From Euptelea pleiosperma (taxonomy: Eukaryota > Streptophyta > Magnoliopsida > Ranunculales > Eupteleaceae): a DNA stretch of 64,000 nt. Positions 11,126-22,700 of this stretch are shown here, piece by piece. Numbering within the stretch: position 1 is the first letter of the stretch; each line of letters starts with the position of its first letter. The translations under genes and the position numbers were made by a program. The stretch lies in contig JASUTR010000243.1 of assembly GCA_035048495.1 (NCBI GenBank), positions 389,202 to 453,201 of the forward strand. The letters are read 5' to 3'. The notes under the pieces are model-generated. The model was not told where the DNA came from. It was given only the letters and a program-made list of their open reading frames with translations, and made no database searches.

Positions 11126-11179
<54 letters not shown>
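11126..11179. repeat. 54-nt poly-T homopolymer
   Basis: An uninterrupted run of T, preceded by AATTTTAAA and followed by ATAAG. No other homopolymer in the window approaches this length. It may be an expanded slippage tract or the reverse-strand poly-A tail of a small nested retroposon. I could not find target duplications flanking it. The true length is uncertain because long homopolymers are often miscalled. Confidence 0.95.
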
Positions 11180-11183
<4 letters not shown>

Positions 11184-11220
11184 GTAAAAACCTACTTTTC
11201 TATGGGGAATCTCCCCATTT

Positions 11221-11273
11221 AGTGGACCCCCCATTTTTTAATTAAAATTATTTTGAAATTCACGGGGTCCACT
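11221..11273. repeat. Inverted repeat AGTGGACCCC / GGGGTCCACT
   Basis: Ten-base perfect arms at 11221-11230 and 11264-11273 enclose a 33-bp A+T-rich spacer. A smaller palindrome, TGGGGA-ATC-TCCCCA (11203-11217), lies just to the left. The pair could form a stem in a transcript of the LTR. No family-level meaning is known to me. Confidence 0.7.
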
Positions 11274-11434
11274 AACTGGTCGGACAGCGGGTCGATGATG
11301 ATGGGCCCGGCTATTGGCCCACATGGACTGATGATGTCCATCGTCTCACAAGATGATGTGACAGACATTCTGATGGCGATCGGATGGATGGTGACTTGAT
11401 TGGGACCCAAATTGGTAGATCGACGGATCTAGAG

Positions 11435-11490
11435 AGATCCAACGGTCCGATTGAAGATCCAACGGTCCGATGGAAGATCCAACGGTCAGA
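11435..11490. repeat. 20-bp tandem repeat, about 2.8 copies
   Basis: Units AGATCCAACGGTCCGATTGA (11435-11454) and AGATCCAACGGTCCGATGGA (11455-11474), then a partial AGATCCAACGGTCAGA (11475-11490). Short direct repeats of this kind occur in U3 regions of LTRs, where they may serve as enhancer units; that role is inferred here. Confidence 0.92.
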
Positions 11491-11568
11491 AAGCTCAGGG
11501 AGATGAGATAGAGCCGAAGGGTAGGAGTTCTGGGGTTAGGTCAGTAGATTCGAGGATCGAGAGATGAA

Positions 11569-11582
11569 GAGAGAGAGAGAGA
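11569..11582. repeat. Short (GA)n microsatellite
   Basis: About seven GA dinucleotides, within a larger GA-rich stretch around 11555-11610. Nothing functional is evident. Confidence 0.85.
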
Positions 11583-11620
11583 ATAAGGGGAGATGAGAGA
11601 AAAAGTATCAAAAAAAATGG

Positions 11621-11704
11621 AAAAAAGCACTGGCGGAGGGTCTGGAACCCTGGTCTTCACTGTGACCATCCTCACGCTTCTCCAGTAGAGTCGACCATCA
11701 TTCT
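11621..11704 (-). ncRNA. tRNA-like / Pol III-type relic
   Basis: On the minus strand, TGGTCGACTCT (11697 to 11687) matches the A-box TRGYNNANNNG at all but the last base. GGTTCCAGACC (11649 to 11639) resembles a B-box (GWTCRANNC) with one mismatch at R. The spacing of 37 nt is normal for a tRNA, and the T-arm-like CAGGG-TTCCAGA-CCCTC can form four of five pairs. A T6 stretch (plus-strand A6 at 11621-11626) follows. I see no acceptor-stem pairing, so it is not an intact tRNA. It may be a SINE or tRNA-derived fragment inside the LTR, or chance similarity. Confidence 0.3.
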
Positions 11705-12150
11705 TTGCTGACTCATGTGGCTTTAAACGCTTTGGTCCGTCTCTTGGTCATTGGCTCTCCTACTCTCTTCGTTCTTTGGGCCGGCTTTTTGGTCCTCTTA
11801 TTCAGCCCATATTTGGCCCATATCTTCTAGTTATAGCATGTGGGCTTGTTAAGCTTTGATAATGGGCTTTCATGATCGATTTGGGCCCACAAGTCTCGAA
11901 AATCGTCCCATCGGGGTTTCCTGCGACAGAAGAAGCGCGTAATGAGACTTTATCAGAACGGCTTAATATTTAGACTTCCGAAAATGTGTTTAATGCATGC
12001 AAATATACCATTTCGTCTAGAAAAGTGTGTTTTACGCAATAAGATAGACTCTTACGTAGAAAAGTGGATAATTAGAGCAGTTTTACGTAGGAGAGTGCAA
12101 TAACGCTAAAAGGATAATTGCTTAAAATAAGCACTTTTGAGCGAATATCA

Positions 12151-12155
12151 AGTTT
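12151..12155. repeat. Right target-site duplication (agttt)
   Basis: Second copy of the pentamer at 9487-9491, directly after the terminal CA of the LTR. From here the satellite continues as AGTTTGAATAAAATTATG, identical to the unbroken paralogous site beginning at 14806, which lies exactly 15 monomers away. Confidence 0.9.
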
Positions 12156-13212
12156 GAATAAAATTATGAGGTCCGGTTGCGACAAAGTCACAAGTTATAG
12201 GCTTCGGAATGTAACAAACAAACTGAGTCCAATTTGAGACGTTGACGCACGGATGGAGCTAACTTGTTTCTACTGTCCCGAATCTTGTTCCAACACTTCA
12301 AATGTGTTGAAACAATAGTAATGGAAGAGTTTGAGTAAAATTATGAGGTCCGGTTGCGACAAAGTCACAAGGTATAGGCTTCGGAATGTAACACACAAAC
12401 TGAGTCCAATTTGAGACGTTGACGCACGGATGGAGCTAACTTGTTTCTACTGTCACGAATCTTGTTCCAAGAATTCAAATGTTTGAAAACAATAGTAATG
12501 GAATAGTTTGAGTCCAATTACAAGGTCCGATTACTAAAAAGCCATAAGTTATAGGCTTCGGAATGTAACATACAAATTGAGTCCAATTTGAGACGTTGAC
12601 GCACGGATAGAGCTAACTTGTTTCGACTGTCCCGAATCTTGTTCCAACACTTCAAATGTGTTGAAACAATTGTAATGGAAGAGTTTGATTCCAATTACGA
12701 TTTTCGGTTGCGACAAAGTCACAAGTTATAGGCTTCGGAATGTAACACACAAACTGAGTCCAATTTGAGACGTTGACGCACGGATGGAGCTAACTTGTTT
12801 CTACTGTCCCGAATCTTGTTCCAACACTTCAAATGTGTTGAAACAATAGTATTGGAAGAGTTTGAGTAAAATTATGAGGTCCGGTTGCGACAAAGTCACA
12901 AGGTATAGGCTTCGGAATGTAACACACAAACTGAGTCCAATTTGAGACGTTGACGCACGGATGGAGCTAACTTGTTTCTACTGTCACGAATCTTGTTCCA
13001 AGAATTCAAATGTTTGAAAACTATAGTAATGGAATAGTTTGAGTCCAATTACAAGGTCCGATTACTAAAAAGCCATAAGTTATAGGCTTCGGAATGTAAC
13101 ACACAAACTGAGTCCAATTTGAGATGTTGACGCACGGATGGAGCTAACTTGTTTCGACTATCCCAAATCTTGTTCCAACACTTCAAATCTGTTGAATCAA
13201 TAGTAATGGAAG
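12151..13212. repeat. 531-bp (3-monomer) tandem duplication beside the LTR
   Basis: Private variants occur twice 531 bp apart: CACAAGGTATAGGC near 12367 and 12898, and CCAAGAATTCAAATGTTTG near 12468 and 12999. The trimer is itself part of a 15-monomer repeat: the same markers reappear near 15023 and 15123. Confidence 0.8.
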
Positions 13213-15340
13213 AGTTTGAGTCAAATTATGAGGTCCGATTGCGAAAAAGTCACAAGTTATAGGCTTCGGAATGTATCACACAAACTAAGTCCAATTTGAG
13301 ACGTTGACGAACGGATGGAGCTAACTTGTTTCGACTGTTACGAATCTTGTTCCAACACTTCAAATGTGTTGAAACAATAGTAATGGAAGAGTTTGAGTTC
13401 AATTACGAGGTCCGGTTGCGAAAAAGTCACAAGTTATATGCTTCAGTATGTAACACACAAACTGAGTCCAATTAAAGACATTGACGCATGGATGGAGCTA
13501 ACTTGTTTCGACTGTCCCGAATCTTCTTCCAACACTTCAAATGTGTTGAAACAACAGTAATGGAAGAGTTTGAGTAAAATTACGAGGTCCGGTTGTGACA
13601 AAGTCACAAGTTATAGGCTTCGGAATGTAACACACAAACTGAGTCCAATTTGAGACGTTGACGCACGGATGGAGCTAACTTTTTTCTACTGTCCCGAATC
13701 TTATTCCAACACTACAAATCTGTTGAAACAATAGTAATGGAAGAGTTCGAGTCTAATTACGAGATCCGATTGCGAAAAAGTCACAAATTATAGGCTTCGG
13801 AATGTAACACACAAACTGAGTCCAATTTGAGTCGTTGACGCACGGATGGAGCTAACTTGTTTCTACTATCACGAATCTTGTTCCAACAATTCAAATGTCT
13901 TAAAACAATAGTAATGTAATAGTTTGAGTCCAATTACGAGGTCCGATTGCTAAAAAGCCATAAGTTATAGTCTTCTGAATGTAACATACAAACCGAGTCC
14001 AATTTGAGACATTGACGCATGGATGGAGCTAACTTGTTTCTACTGTCACGAATCTTGTTCCAACAATTCAAATTTGTTAAAACAATAGTAATGGAAAAGT
14101 TTGAGTCCAATTACAAGGTCCGATTGCTAAAAAGCCATAAGTTATAGGCTTCGGAATGTATCACACAAACTGAGTCCAATTTGAGACGTTGACGCACGGA
14201 TGGAGCTAACTTGTTTCTACTGTCACGAATCTTGTTCCAACACTTCAAATGTGTTGAAACAATAGCAGTGGAAGAATTCGAGTCTAATTACGAGGTCCGG
14301 TTGCGAAAAAGTCACAAGTTATAGGCTTCGGAATGTAACTCACAAACTCAGTCCAATTTCAGACGATGACGAACGGATGGAGCTAACTTGTTTCGACTGT
14401 CATGAATCTTGTTCCAACACTTCAAAAGTGTTGAAACAATAGTAATGGAAGAGTTTGAGTAAAATTACAAGGTCCGGTTGCGACAAAGTCACAAGTTATA
14501 GGCTTCGGAATGTAACACCCAAACTGAGTCCAATTTGAGACGTTGACGCACGGATGGAGCTAACTTGTTTCTACTGTCACGAATCTTGTTCCAACAATTC
14601 AAATTTGTTAAAACAATAGTAATGGAAGAGTTTGAGTCCAATTACGAGGTCCGATTGCTAAAAAGCCATAAGTTATAGGCTTCAGAATGTAATACACAAA
14701 CTTAGTCCAATTAAAGACATTGATGCACGGATGGAGCTAACTTCTTTCGACTTTCCCGAATCTTGTTCCAACACTTCAAATGTGTTGAAACAATAGTAAT
14801 GGAAGAGTTTGAATAAAATTATGAGGTCCGGTTGCGACAAAGTCACAAGTTATAGGCTTCGGAATGTAACAAACAAACTGAGTCCAATTTGAGACGTTGA
14901 CGCACGGATGGAGCTAACTTGTTTCTACTGTCCCGAATCTTCTTCCAACACTTCAAATGTGTTGAAACAATATTAATGGAAGAGTTTGAGTAAAATTATG
15001 AGGTCCGGTTGCGACAAAGTCACAAGGTATAGGCTTCGGAATGTAAGACACAAACTGAGTCCAATTTGAGACGTTGACGCACGGATGGAGCTAACTTGTT
15101 TCTACTGTCACGAATCTTGTTCCAAGAATTCAAATGTTTGAAAACAATAGTAATGGAATAGTTTGAGTCCAATTACAAGGTCCGATTACTAAAAAGCCAT
15201 AAGTTATAGGCTTCGGAATGTAACATACAAATTGAGTCCAATTTGAGACGTTGACGCACGGATAGAGCTAACTTGTTTCGACTGTCCCGAATCTTGTTCC
15301 AACACTTCAAATGTGTTGAAACAATTGTAATGGAAGAGTT
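13110..15340. repeat. Uninterrupted copy of the 15-monomer duplication (empty LTR site)
   Basis: Matches 7.79-9.49 kb plus 12.15-12.68 kb joined across the LTR. The insertion point corresponds to 14806-14810, where agttt occurs once and no foreign DNA is present. After about 15340 the register partner diverges: GGTTTCGAAAAAG here against GGTTGCGACAAAG at 12705. Confidence 0.82.
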
Positions 15341-18300
15341 TGATTCCAATTACGATTTTCGGTTTCGAAAAAGTCACAAGTTATAGGCTTCGGAATGTAA
15401 CACACAAACTGAGTCTAATTTGAGACGTTGACGCACGGATGGAGCTAACTTGTTTCTACTGTCACAAATCTTGTTCCAACAATTCAAATTTGTCAAAACA
15501 ATTGTAATGGAAGAGTTTGAGTCCAATTAAAAAGTCCGATTGCTAAAAAGCCATAAGTTATAGGCTTCGAAATGTAACACACAAACTGAGTCCGATTAAA
15601 AACATTGATGCACGGATGGAGCTAACTTGTTTCGACTGTCCCGAATCTTGTTCCAACACTTCAAATGTGTTGAAACAATTGTAATGGAAGAGTTTGAGTC
15701 CAATTAGGAGTTCCGGTTTCGAAAAAGTCGCAAGTTATAGGCTTCGGAATGTAACAAACAAACTGAGTCCAATTACAGACATTGAGGCACGGATGGAGCT
15801 AACTTGTTTCGACGGTCCCAAATCTTGTTCCAACACTTCAAATTTGTTGAAACAACAGTAATGGAAGAGTTTGAGTACAATTACGAGGTCTGGTTGCGAA
15901 AAAGTCACAAGTTATAGGCTTCAGAATGTGAGACACAAACTGAGTCTAATTTGAGATGTTGACGCACGGATGGAGCTAACTTGTTTCTACTGTCACGAAT
16001 CTTGTTCCAACAATTCAAATTTGTTAAAACAATAGTAATGGAAGAGTTTGAGTTCAATTACCAAGTCCGATTGCTAAAAAGCCATAAGTTATAGGCTTCG
16101 AAATGTAACATACAAACTGAGTCCAATTTACGACGCTGACGCACGGATGGAGCTAACTTGTTTCGACTGTCCCGAATCTTGTTCCAACACTTCAAATGTG
16201 TTGAAACAACAGTAATGGAAGAGTTTGAGTAAAATTACGAGGTCCGATTGTGACAAAGTCACAAGTTATAGGCTTCGGAATGTAACACACAAACTGAGTC
16301 CAATTTGAGACGTTGACGCACGGATGGAGCTAACTTTTTTCTACTGTCCCGAATCTTATTCCAACACTACAAATCTGTTGAAACAATAGTAATGGAAGAG
16401 TTCGAGTCTAATTACGAGATCCGATTGCGAAAAAGTCACAAATTATAGGCTTAGGAATGTAACACACAAACTGAGTCCAATTTGAGATGTTGACGCACGG
16501 ATGGAGCTAACTTGTTTCGACTATCCCAAATCTTGTTCCAACACTTCAAATCTGTTGAATCAATAGTAATGGAAGAGTTTGAGTCAAATTATGAGGTCCG
16601 ATTGCGAAAAAGTCACAGGTTATAGGCTTCGGAACGTATCACACAAACTAAGTCCAATTTGAGACCTTGACGAACGGATGGAGCTAACTTGTTTCGACTG
16701 TTACGAATCTTGTTCCAACACTTCAAATGTGTTGAAACAATAGTAATGGAAGAGTTTGAGTTCAATTACGAGGTCCGGTTGCGAAAAAGTCACAAGTTAT
16801 ATGCTTCGGTATGTAACACACAAACTGAGTCCAATTAAAGACATTGACGCATGGATGGAGCTAACTTGTTTCGACTGTCCCGAATCTTCTTCCAACACTT
16901 CAAATGTGTTGAAACAATAGTAGTGGAAGAATTCGAGTCTAATTACGAGGTCCGGTTGCGAAAAAGTCACAAGTTATAGGCTTCGGAATGTAACACACAA
17001 ACTGAGTCCAATTTGAGTCGTTGACGCACGGATGGAGCTAAGTTGTTTCTACTGTCACGAATCTTGTTCCAACAATTCAAATGTCTTAAAACAATAGTAA
17101 TGTAATAGTTTGAGTCCAATTACGAGGTCCGATTGCTAAAAAGCCATAAGTTATAGTCTTCTGAATGTAACATACAAACCGAGTCCAATTTGAGACGTTG
17201 ACGCATGGATGGAGCTAACTTGTTTCTACTGTGACGAATCTTTTTCCAACAATTCAAATTTGTTAAAACAATAGTAATGGAAGAGTTTGAGTCCAATTAC
17301 AAGGTCCGATTGCTAAAAAGCCATAAGTTATAGGCTTCGGAATGCAACATACAAACTGAGTCCAATTTGAGACGTTGACGCACGGATGGAGCTAACTTCT
17401 TTCGACTGTCCCGAATCTTGTTCCAACACTTCAAATGTGTTGAAACAATAGTAGTGGAAGAATTCGAGTCTAATTACGAGGTCCGGTTGCGAAAAAGTCA
17501 CAAGTTATAGGCTTCGGAATGTAACTCACAAACTGAGTCAAATTTCAGACGATGACGAACGGATGGACCTAACTTGTTTCGACTGTCATGAATCTTGTTC
17601 CAACACTTCAAAAGTGTTCAAACAATAGTAATGGAAGAGTTTGAGTAAAATTACAAGGTCCGGTTGCGACACAGTCACAAGTTATAGGGTTCGGAATGTA
17701 ACACTCAAACTGAGTCCAATTTGAGACGCTGATGCACGGATGGAGCTAACTTGTTTCTACTCTCACGAATCTTGTTCCAACAATTCAAATTTGTTAAAAC
17801 AATAGTAATGGAAGAGTTTGAGTCCAATTACAAGGTCCGATTGCTAAAAAGCCATAAGTTATAGGCTTCGGAATGTAACACACAAACTGAGTCCAATTAA
17901 AGACATTGACGCACGGATGGAGCTAACTTCTTTCGCCTGTCCCGAATCTTGTTCCAACACTTCAAATGTGTTGAAACAATAGTAATGGAAGAGTTTGAGT
18001 TATATTATGAGGTTCGGTTGCGACAAAGTCACAAGTTATAGGCTTCGGAATGTAACACACTAACTGAGTCTAATTTGAGACGTTGACGCACGGATGGAGG
18101 TAACTTGTTTCGACTATACCGAATCTTGCTCAACCACTTCAATGTGTTGAAACAATAGTAATGGAAGAGTTTAAGTAAAATTACGAGGTCCGGTTGCGAC
18201 AAAGTCACAAGTTATATGCTTTGGAATGTAACACACAAACTGAGTCCAATTTCAGACGTTGACGTACGGATGGAGCTAACTTTGTTCGACTGTCATGAAT

Positions 18301-18733
18301 CTTGTTCCAACACTTCAAAAGTGTTGAAACAATAGTAATGGAAGAGTTTGAGTCTAATTACGAGATCCGATTTCGAAAAAGTCACAAATTATAGGCTTAG
18401 GAATGTAAAACACAAACTGAGTCCAATTTCAGATGTTGATGCACAGATGGAGCTAACTTGTTTCGACTGTCCCAAATCTTGTTCCAACACTTCAAATCTG
18501 TTGAATCAATAGTAATAGAAGAGTTTGAGTCAAATTATGAGGTCCGGTTGCGAAAAAGTCACAAGTTATAGGCTTCGGAATGCATCACACAAACTAAGTC
18601 CAATTTGTGACGTTGACGAACGGATGGAGCTAACTTGTTTCGACTGTCACGAAACTTGTTCCAACACTTCAAATGTGTTGAAACAATAGTAATGGAAGAG
18701 TTTGAGTTCAATTACGAGGTCCGGTTGCGACAA

Positions 18734-19795
18734 AGTCACAAGTTATAGGCTTCGGAATGTAACACACAAACTGAGTCCAATTAAGGACATTGACGCACGG
18801 ACGGAGCTAACTTGTTTCGACTGTCCCGAATCTTGTTCCAACACTTCAAATGTGTTGAAACAGTAGTAATGGAAGAATTCGAGTCAAATTACGAGGTCCG
18901 ATTGGGAAAAAGTCACAAGTTATAGGCTTCGGAACGTAACACACTAACTGAGTCCAATTTGAGACGTTGACGCACGGATGGAGCTAACTTGTTTCGACTG
19001 TCCCAAATCTTGTTCCAACACTTCAAATCTGTTGAAACAATAGTAATGGAAGAGTTTGAGTCCAATTACAAGGTCTGGTTGCGAAGAAGTCACAAGTTAT
19101 AGGCTTCAGAATGTGAGACACAAACTGAGTCCAATTTGAGACGTTGACGCACGGATGGAGCTAACTTGTTTCGACTGTCCCGAATCTTGTTCCAACACTT
19201 CAAATGTGTTGAAACAATGGTAGTGGAAGAATTCGAGTCTAATTACGAGGTCCGGTTGCGAAAAAGTCACAAGTTATAGGCTTCGGAATGTAACACACAA
19301 ACTGAGTCCAATTAAGGACATTGACGCACGGACGGAGCTAACTTGTTTCGACTGTCCCGAATCTTGTTCCAACACTTCAAATGTGTTGAAACAGTAGTAA
19401 TGGAAGAATTCGAGTCGAATTACGAGGTCCGATTGGGAAAAAGTCACAAGTTATAGGCTTCGGAACGTAACACACTAACTGAGTCCAATTTGAGACGTTG
19501 ACGCACGGATGGAGCTAACTTGTTTCGACTGTCCCAAATCTTGTTCCAACACTTCAAATCTGTTGAAACAATAGTAATGGAAGAGTTTGAGTCCAATTAC
19601 AAGGTCTGGTTGCGAAGAAGTCACAAGTTATAGGCTTCAGAATGTGAGACACAAACTGAGTCCAATTTGAGACGTTGACGCACGGATGGAGCTAACTTGT
19701 TTCGACTGTCACGAATCTTGATCCAACACTTCAAATCTATTGAAACAATAGTAATGGAATAGTTGGAGTCCAATTACGAGGTCCGATTGCGAAAA
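18734..19795. repeat. 531-bp (3-monomer) tandem duplication preceding the 36-mer block
   Basis: CTGAGTCCAATTAAGGACAT lies at 18771 and 19302, 531 bp apart. Each is followed by the GATTGGGAAAAAG/AACGTAAC monomer and the GGTTGCGAAGAAG/GTGAGACAC monomer. The second trimer is the start of the 6369-bp block, so the left boundary of that block falls within this local duplication. Confidence 0.78.
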
Positions 19796-22700
19796 AGTCA
19801 AAAGTTATAGGCTTTGAAATGTAACTCACAAACTGAGTCCAATTAAAGACATTGACGCATGGATGGAGCTAACTTGTTTCGACTGTCCCGAATCTTGTTC
19901 CAACACTTCAAATGTGTTGAAACAATAGTAGTGGAAGAATTCGAGTCTAATTACGAGGTCCGGTAGCGAAAAAGTCACAAATTATAGGCTTCGGAATGTA
20001 ACTCACAAACTGAGTCCAATTTCAGACGTTGACGCACGGATGGAGCTAACTTGTTTCGACTGTAATGAATCTTGTTCCAACACTTCAAAAGTGTTGAAAC
20101 AATAGTAATGGAAGAGTTTGAGTAAAATTACGAGGTCCGGTTGCGACAAAGTCACAAGTTATAGGCTTCGGAATGTAACACACAAACTGAGTCCAATTTG
20201 AGACGTTGACGCACGGATGGAGCTAACTTGTTTCTACTGTCACGAATCTTGTTCCAACAATTCAAATTTGTTAAAACAATAGTAATGGAAGAGTTTGAGT
20301 CAAATTACAAGGTCCGATTGCTAAAAAGCCATAAGTTATAGGCTTCGGAATGTAACACACAAACTTAGTCCAATTAAAGACATTGATGCACGGATGGAGC
20401 TAACTTCTTTCGACTATCCCGAATCTTGTTCCAACACTTCAAATGTGTTGAAACAATAGTAATGAAAGAGTTTGAATAAAATTATGAGATCCGGTTGCGA
20501 AAAAGTCACAAGTTATAGGCTTCGGAATGTAACAAACAAACTGAGTCCAATTTGAGACGTTGACGCACGGATGGAGCTAACTTGTTTCTACTGTCCCGAA
20601 TCTTGTTCCAACACTTCAAATGTGTTGAAACAATAGTAATGGAAGAGTTTGAGTAAAATTATGAGGTCCGGTTGCGACAAAGTCACAAGGTATAGGCTTC
20701 GGAATGTAACACACAAACTGAGTCCAATTTGAGACGTTGACGCACGGATGGAGCTAACTTGTTTCTACTGTCACGAATCTTGTTCCAAGAATTCAAATGT
20801 TTGAAAACAATAGTAATGGAATAGTTTGAGTCCAATTACAAGGTCCGATTACTAAAAAGCCATAAGTTATAGGCTTCGGAATGTAACTCACAAATTGAGC
20901 CCAATTTGAGACGTTGACGCACGGATAGAGCTAACTTGTTTCGACTGTCACGAATCTTGTTCCAACACTTCAAATGTGTTGAAACAATAGTAATGGAAGA
21001 GTTTGATTCCAATTACGATTTTCGGTTGCGAAAAAGTCACAAGTTATAGGCTTCGGAATGTAACACACAAACTGAGTCTAATTTGAGATGTTGACGCACG
21101 GATGGAGCTAACTTGTTTCTACTGTCACGAATCTTGTTCCAACAATTCAAATTTGTCAAAACAATTGTAATGGAAGAGTTTGAGTCCAATTACAAAGTCC
21201 GATTGCTAAAAAGCCATAAATTATAGGCTTCGGAATGTAAAACACAAACTGAGTCCGATTAAAAACATTGATGCACGGATGGAGCTAACTTGTTTCGACT
21301 GTCCCGAATCCTGCTCCAACACTTCAAATGTGTTGAAACAATTGTAATGGAAGAGTTTGAGTCCAATTAGGAGGTCCGGTTGCGAAAAAGTCGCAAGTTA
21401 TAGGCTTCGGAATGTAACAAACAAACTGAGTCCAATTATAGACATTGAGGCACGGATGGAGATAACTTGTTTCGACGGTCCCAAATCTTGTTCCAACACT
21501 TCAAATTTGTTGAAACAATAGTAATGGAAGAGTTTGAGTACAATTACGAGGTCTGGTTGCGAAAAAGTCACAAGTTATAGGCTTCAGAATGTGAGACACA
21601 AACTGAGTCTAATTTGAGATGTTGACGCACGGATAGAGCTAACTTGTTTCTACTGTCACGAATCTTGTTCCAACAATTCAAATTTGTTAAAACAATAGTA
21701 ATGGAAGAGTTTGAGTCCAATTACAAGGTCCGATTGCTAAAAAGCCATAAGTTATAGGCTTCGAAATGTAACATACAAACTGAGTCCAATTTGCGACGCT
21801 GACGCACGGATGGAGCTAACTTCTTTCGACTGTCCCGAATCTTGTTCCAACACTTCAAATGTGTTGAAACAACAGTAATGGAAGAGTTTGAGTAAAATTA
21901 CAAGGTCCGGTTGTGACAAAGTCACAAGTTATAGGCTTCGGAATGTAACACACAAACTGAGTCCAATTTGAGACGTTGACGCACGGATGGACCTAACTTT
22001 TTTTACTGTCCCGAATCTTGTTCCAACACTACAAATCTGTTGAAACAATAGTAATTGAAGAGTTCGAGTCTAATTACGAGATCCGATTGCGAAAAAGTCA
22101 CAAATTATAGGCTTCGGAATGTAACACACAAACTGAGTCCAATTTGAGATGTTGACGCACGGATGGAGCTAACTTGTTTCGACTGTCCCAAATCTTGTTC
22201 CAACACTTCAAATCTGTTGAATCAATAGTAATGGAAGAGTTTGAGTCAAATTATGAGGTCCGATTGCGAAAAAGTCACAAGGTATAGGCTTCGGAATGTA
22301 TCACACAAACTAAGTCCAATTTGAGACGTTGACGAACGGATGGAGCTAACTTGTTTCGACTGTTACGAATCTTGTTCCAACACTTCAAATGTGTTGAAAC
22401 AATAGTAATGAAAGAGTTGGAGTTCAATTACGAGGTCCGGTTGCGAAAAAGTCACAAGTTATATGCTTCGGTATGTAACACACAAACTGAGTCCAATTAA
22501 AGACATTGACGCATGGATGGAGCTAACTTGTTTCGACTGTCCCGAATCTTCTTCCAACACTTCAAATGTGTTGAAACAATAGTAGTGGAAGAATTCGAGT
22601 CTAATTACGAGGTCCGGTTGCGAAAAAAGTCACAAGTTATAGGCTTCGGAATGTAACACACAAACTGAGTCCAATTTGAGTCGTTGACGCACGGATGGAG

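Larger units (their letters stand above)
11302..11889. promoter_or_regulatory. Cluster of TGGGCY (site II / TCP-type) motifs
   Basis: TGGGCC or TGGGCT, on either strand, occurs at 11302, 11316, 11777, 11804, 11815, 11841, 11863 and 11882; the last is the palindrome TGGGCCCA. TGGGCY (site II) elements are established plant promoter motifs recognised by TCP transcription factors. The density suggests a U3 promoter region, which would place the RNA start in the last 260 bp of a left-to-right LTR. Binding and promoter use are inferred. Confidence 0.45.
9492..12150. mobile_element. Solo LTR of an LTR retrotransposon, about 2.66 kb
   Basis: Non-satellite DNA inserted into one monomer. It starts TGAAAGTAGG and ends GCGAATATCA, giving the TG...CA termini of LTRs, and is flanked by the 5-bp duplication agttt. 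The distance from 9487 to the paralogous site at 14806 is 5319 bp; minus 2664 this is exactly 15 x 177, which fixes both boundaries. The two ends resemble each other neither directly nor as inverted repeats. I see no gag-pol reading frame, primer-binding site or second LTR, so a solo LTR left by recombination is the best reading. Its length suits large-LTR plant families such as Ty3/Gypsy Tat or Ogre, but I cannot assign a family or orientation. The alternative is an unclassified non-autonomous element with similar ends. Confidence 0.85.

Noticed and set aside
9492..12150. Complete LTR retrotransposon or DNA transposon
   Set aside because: The two ends do not match as direct repeats (no second LTR) or as inverted repeats (no TIR). 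There is no reverse transcriptase, integrase or transposase frame, and the 5-bp duplication with TG...CA points to an LTR end pair.
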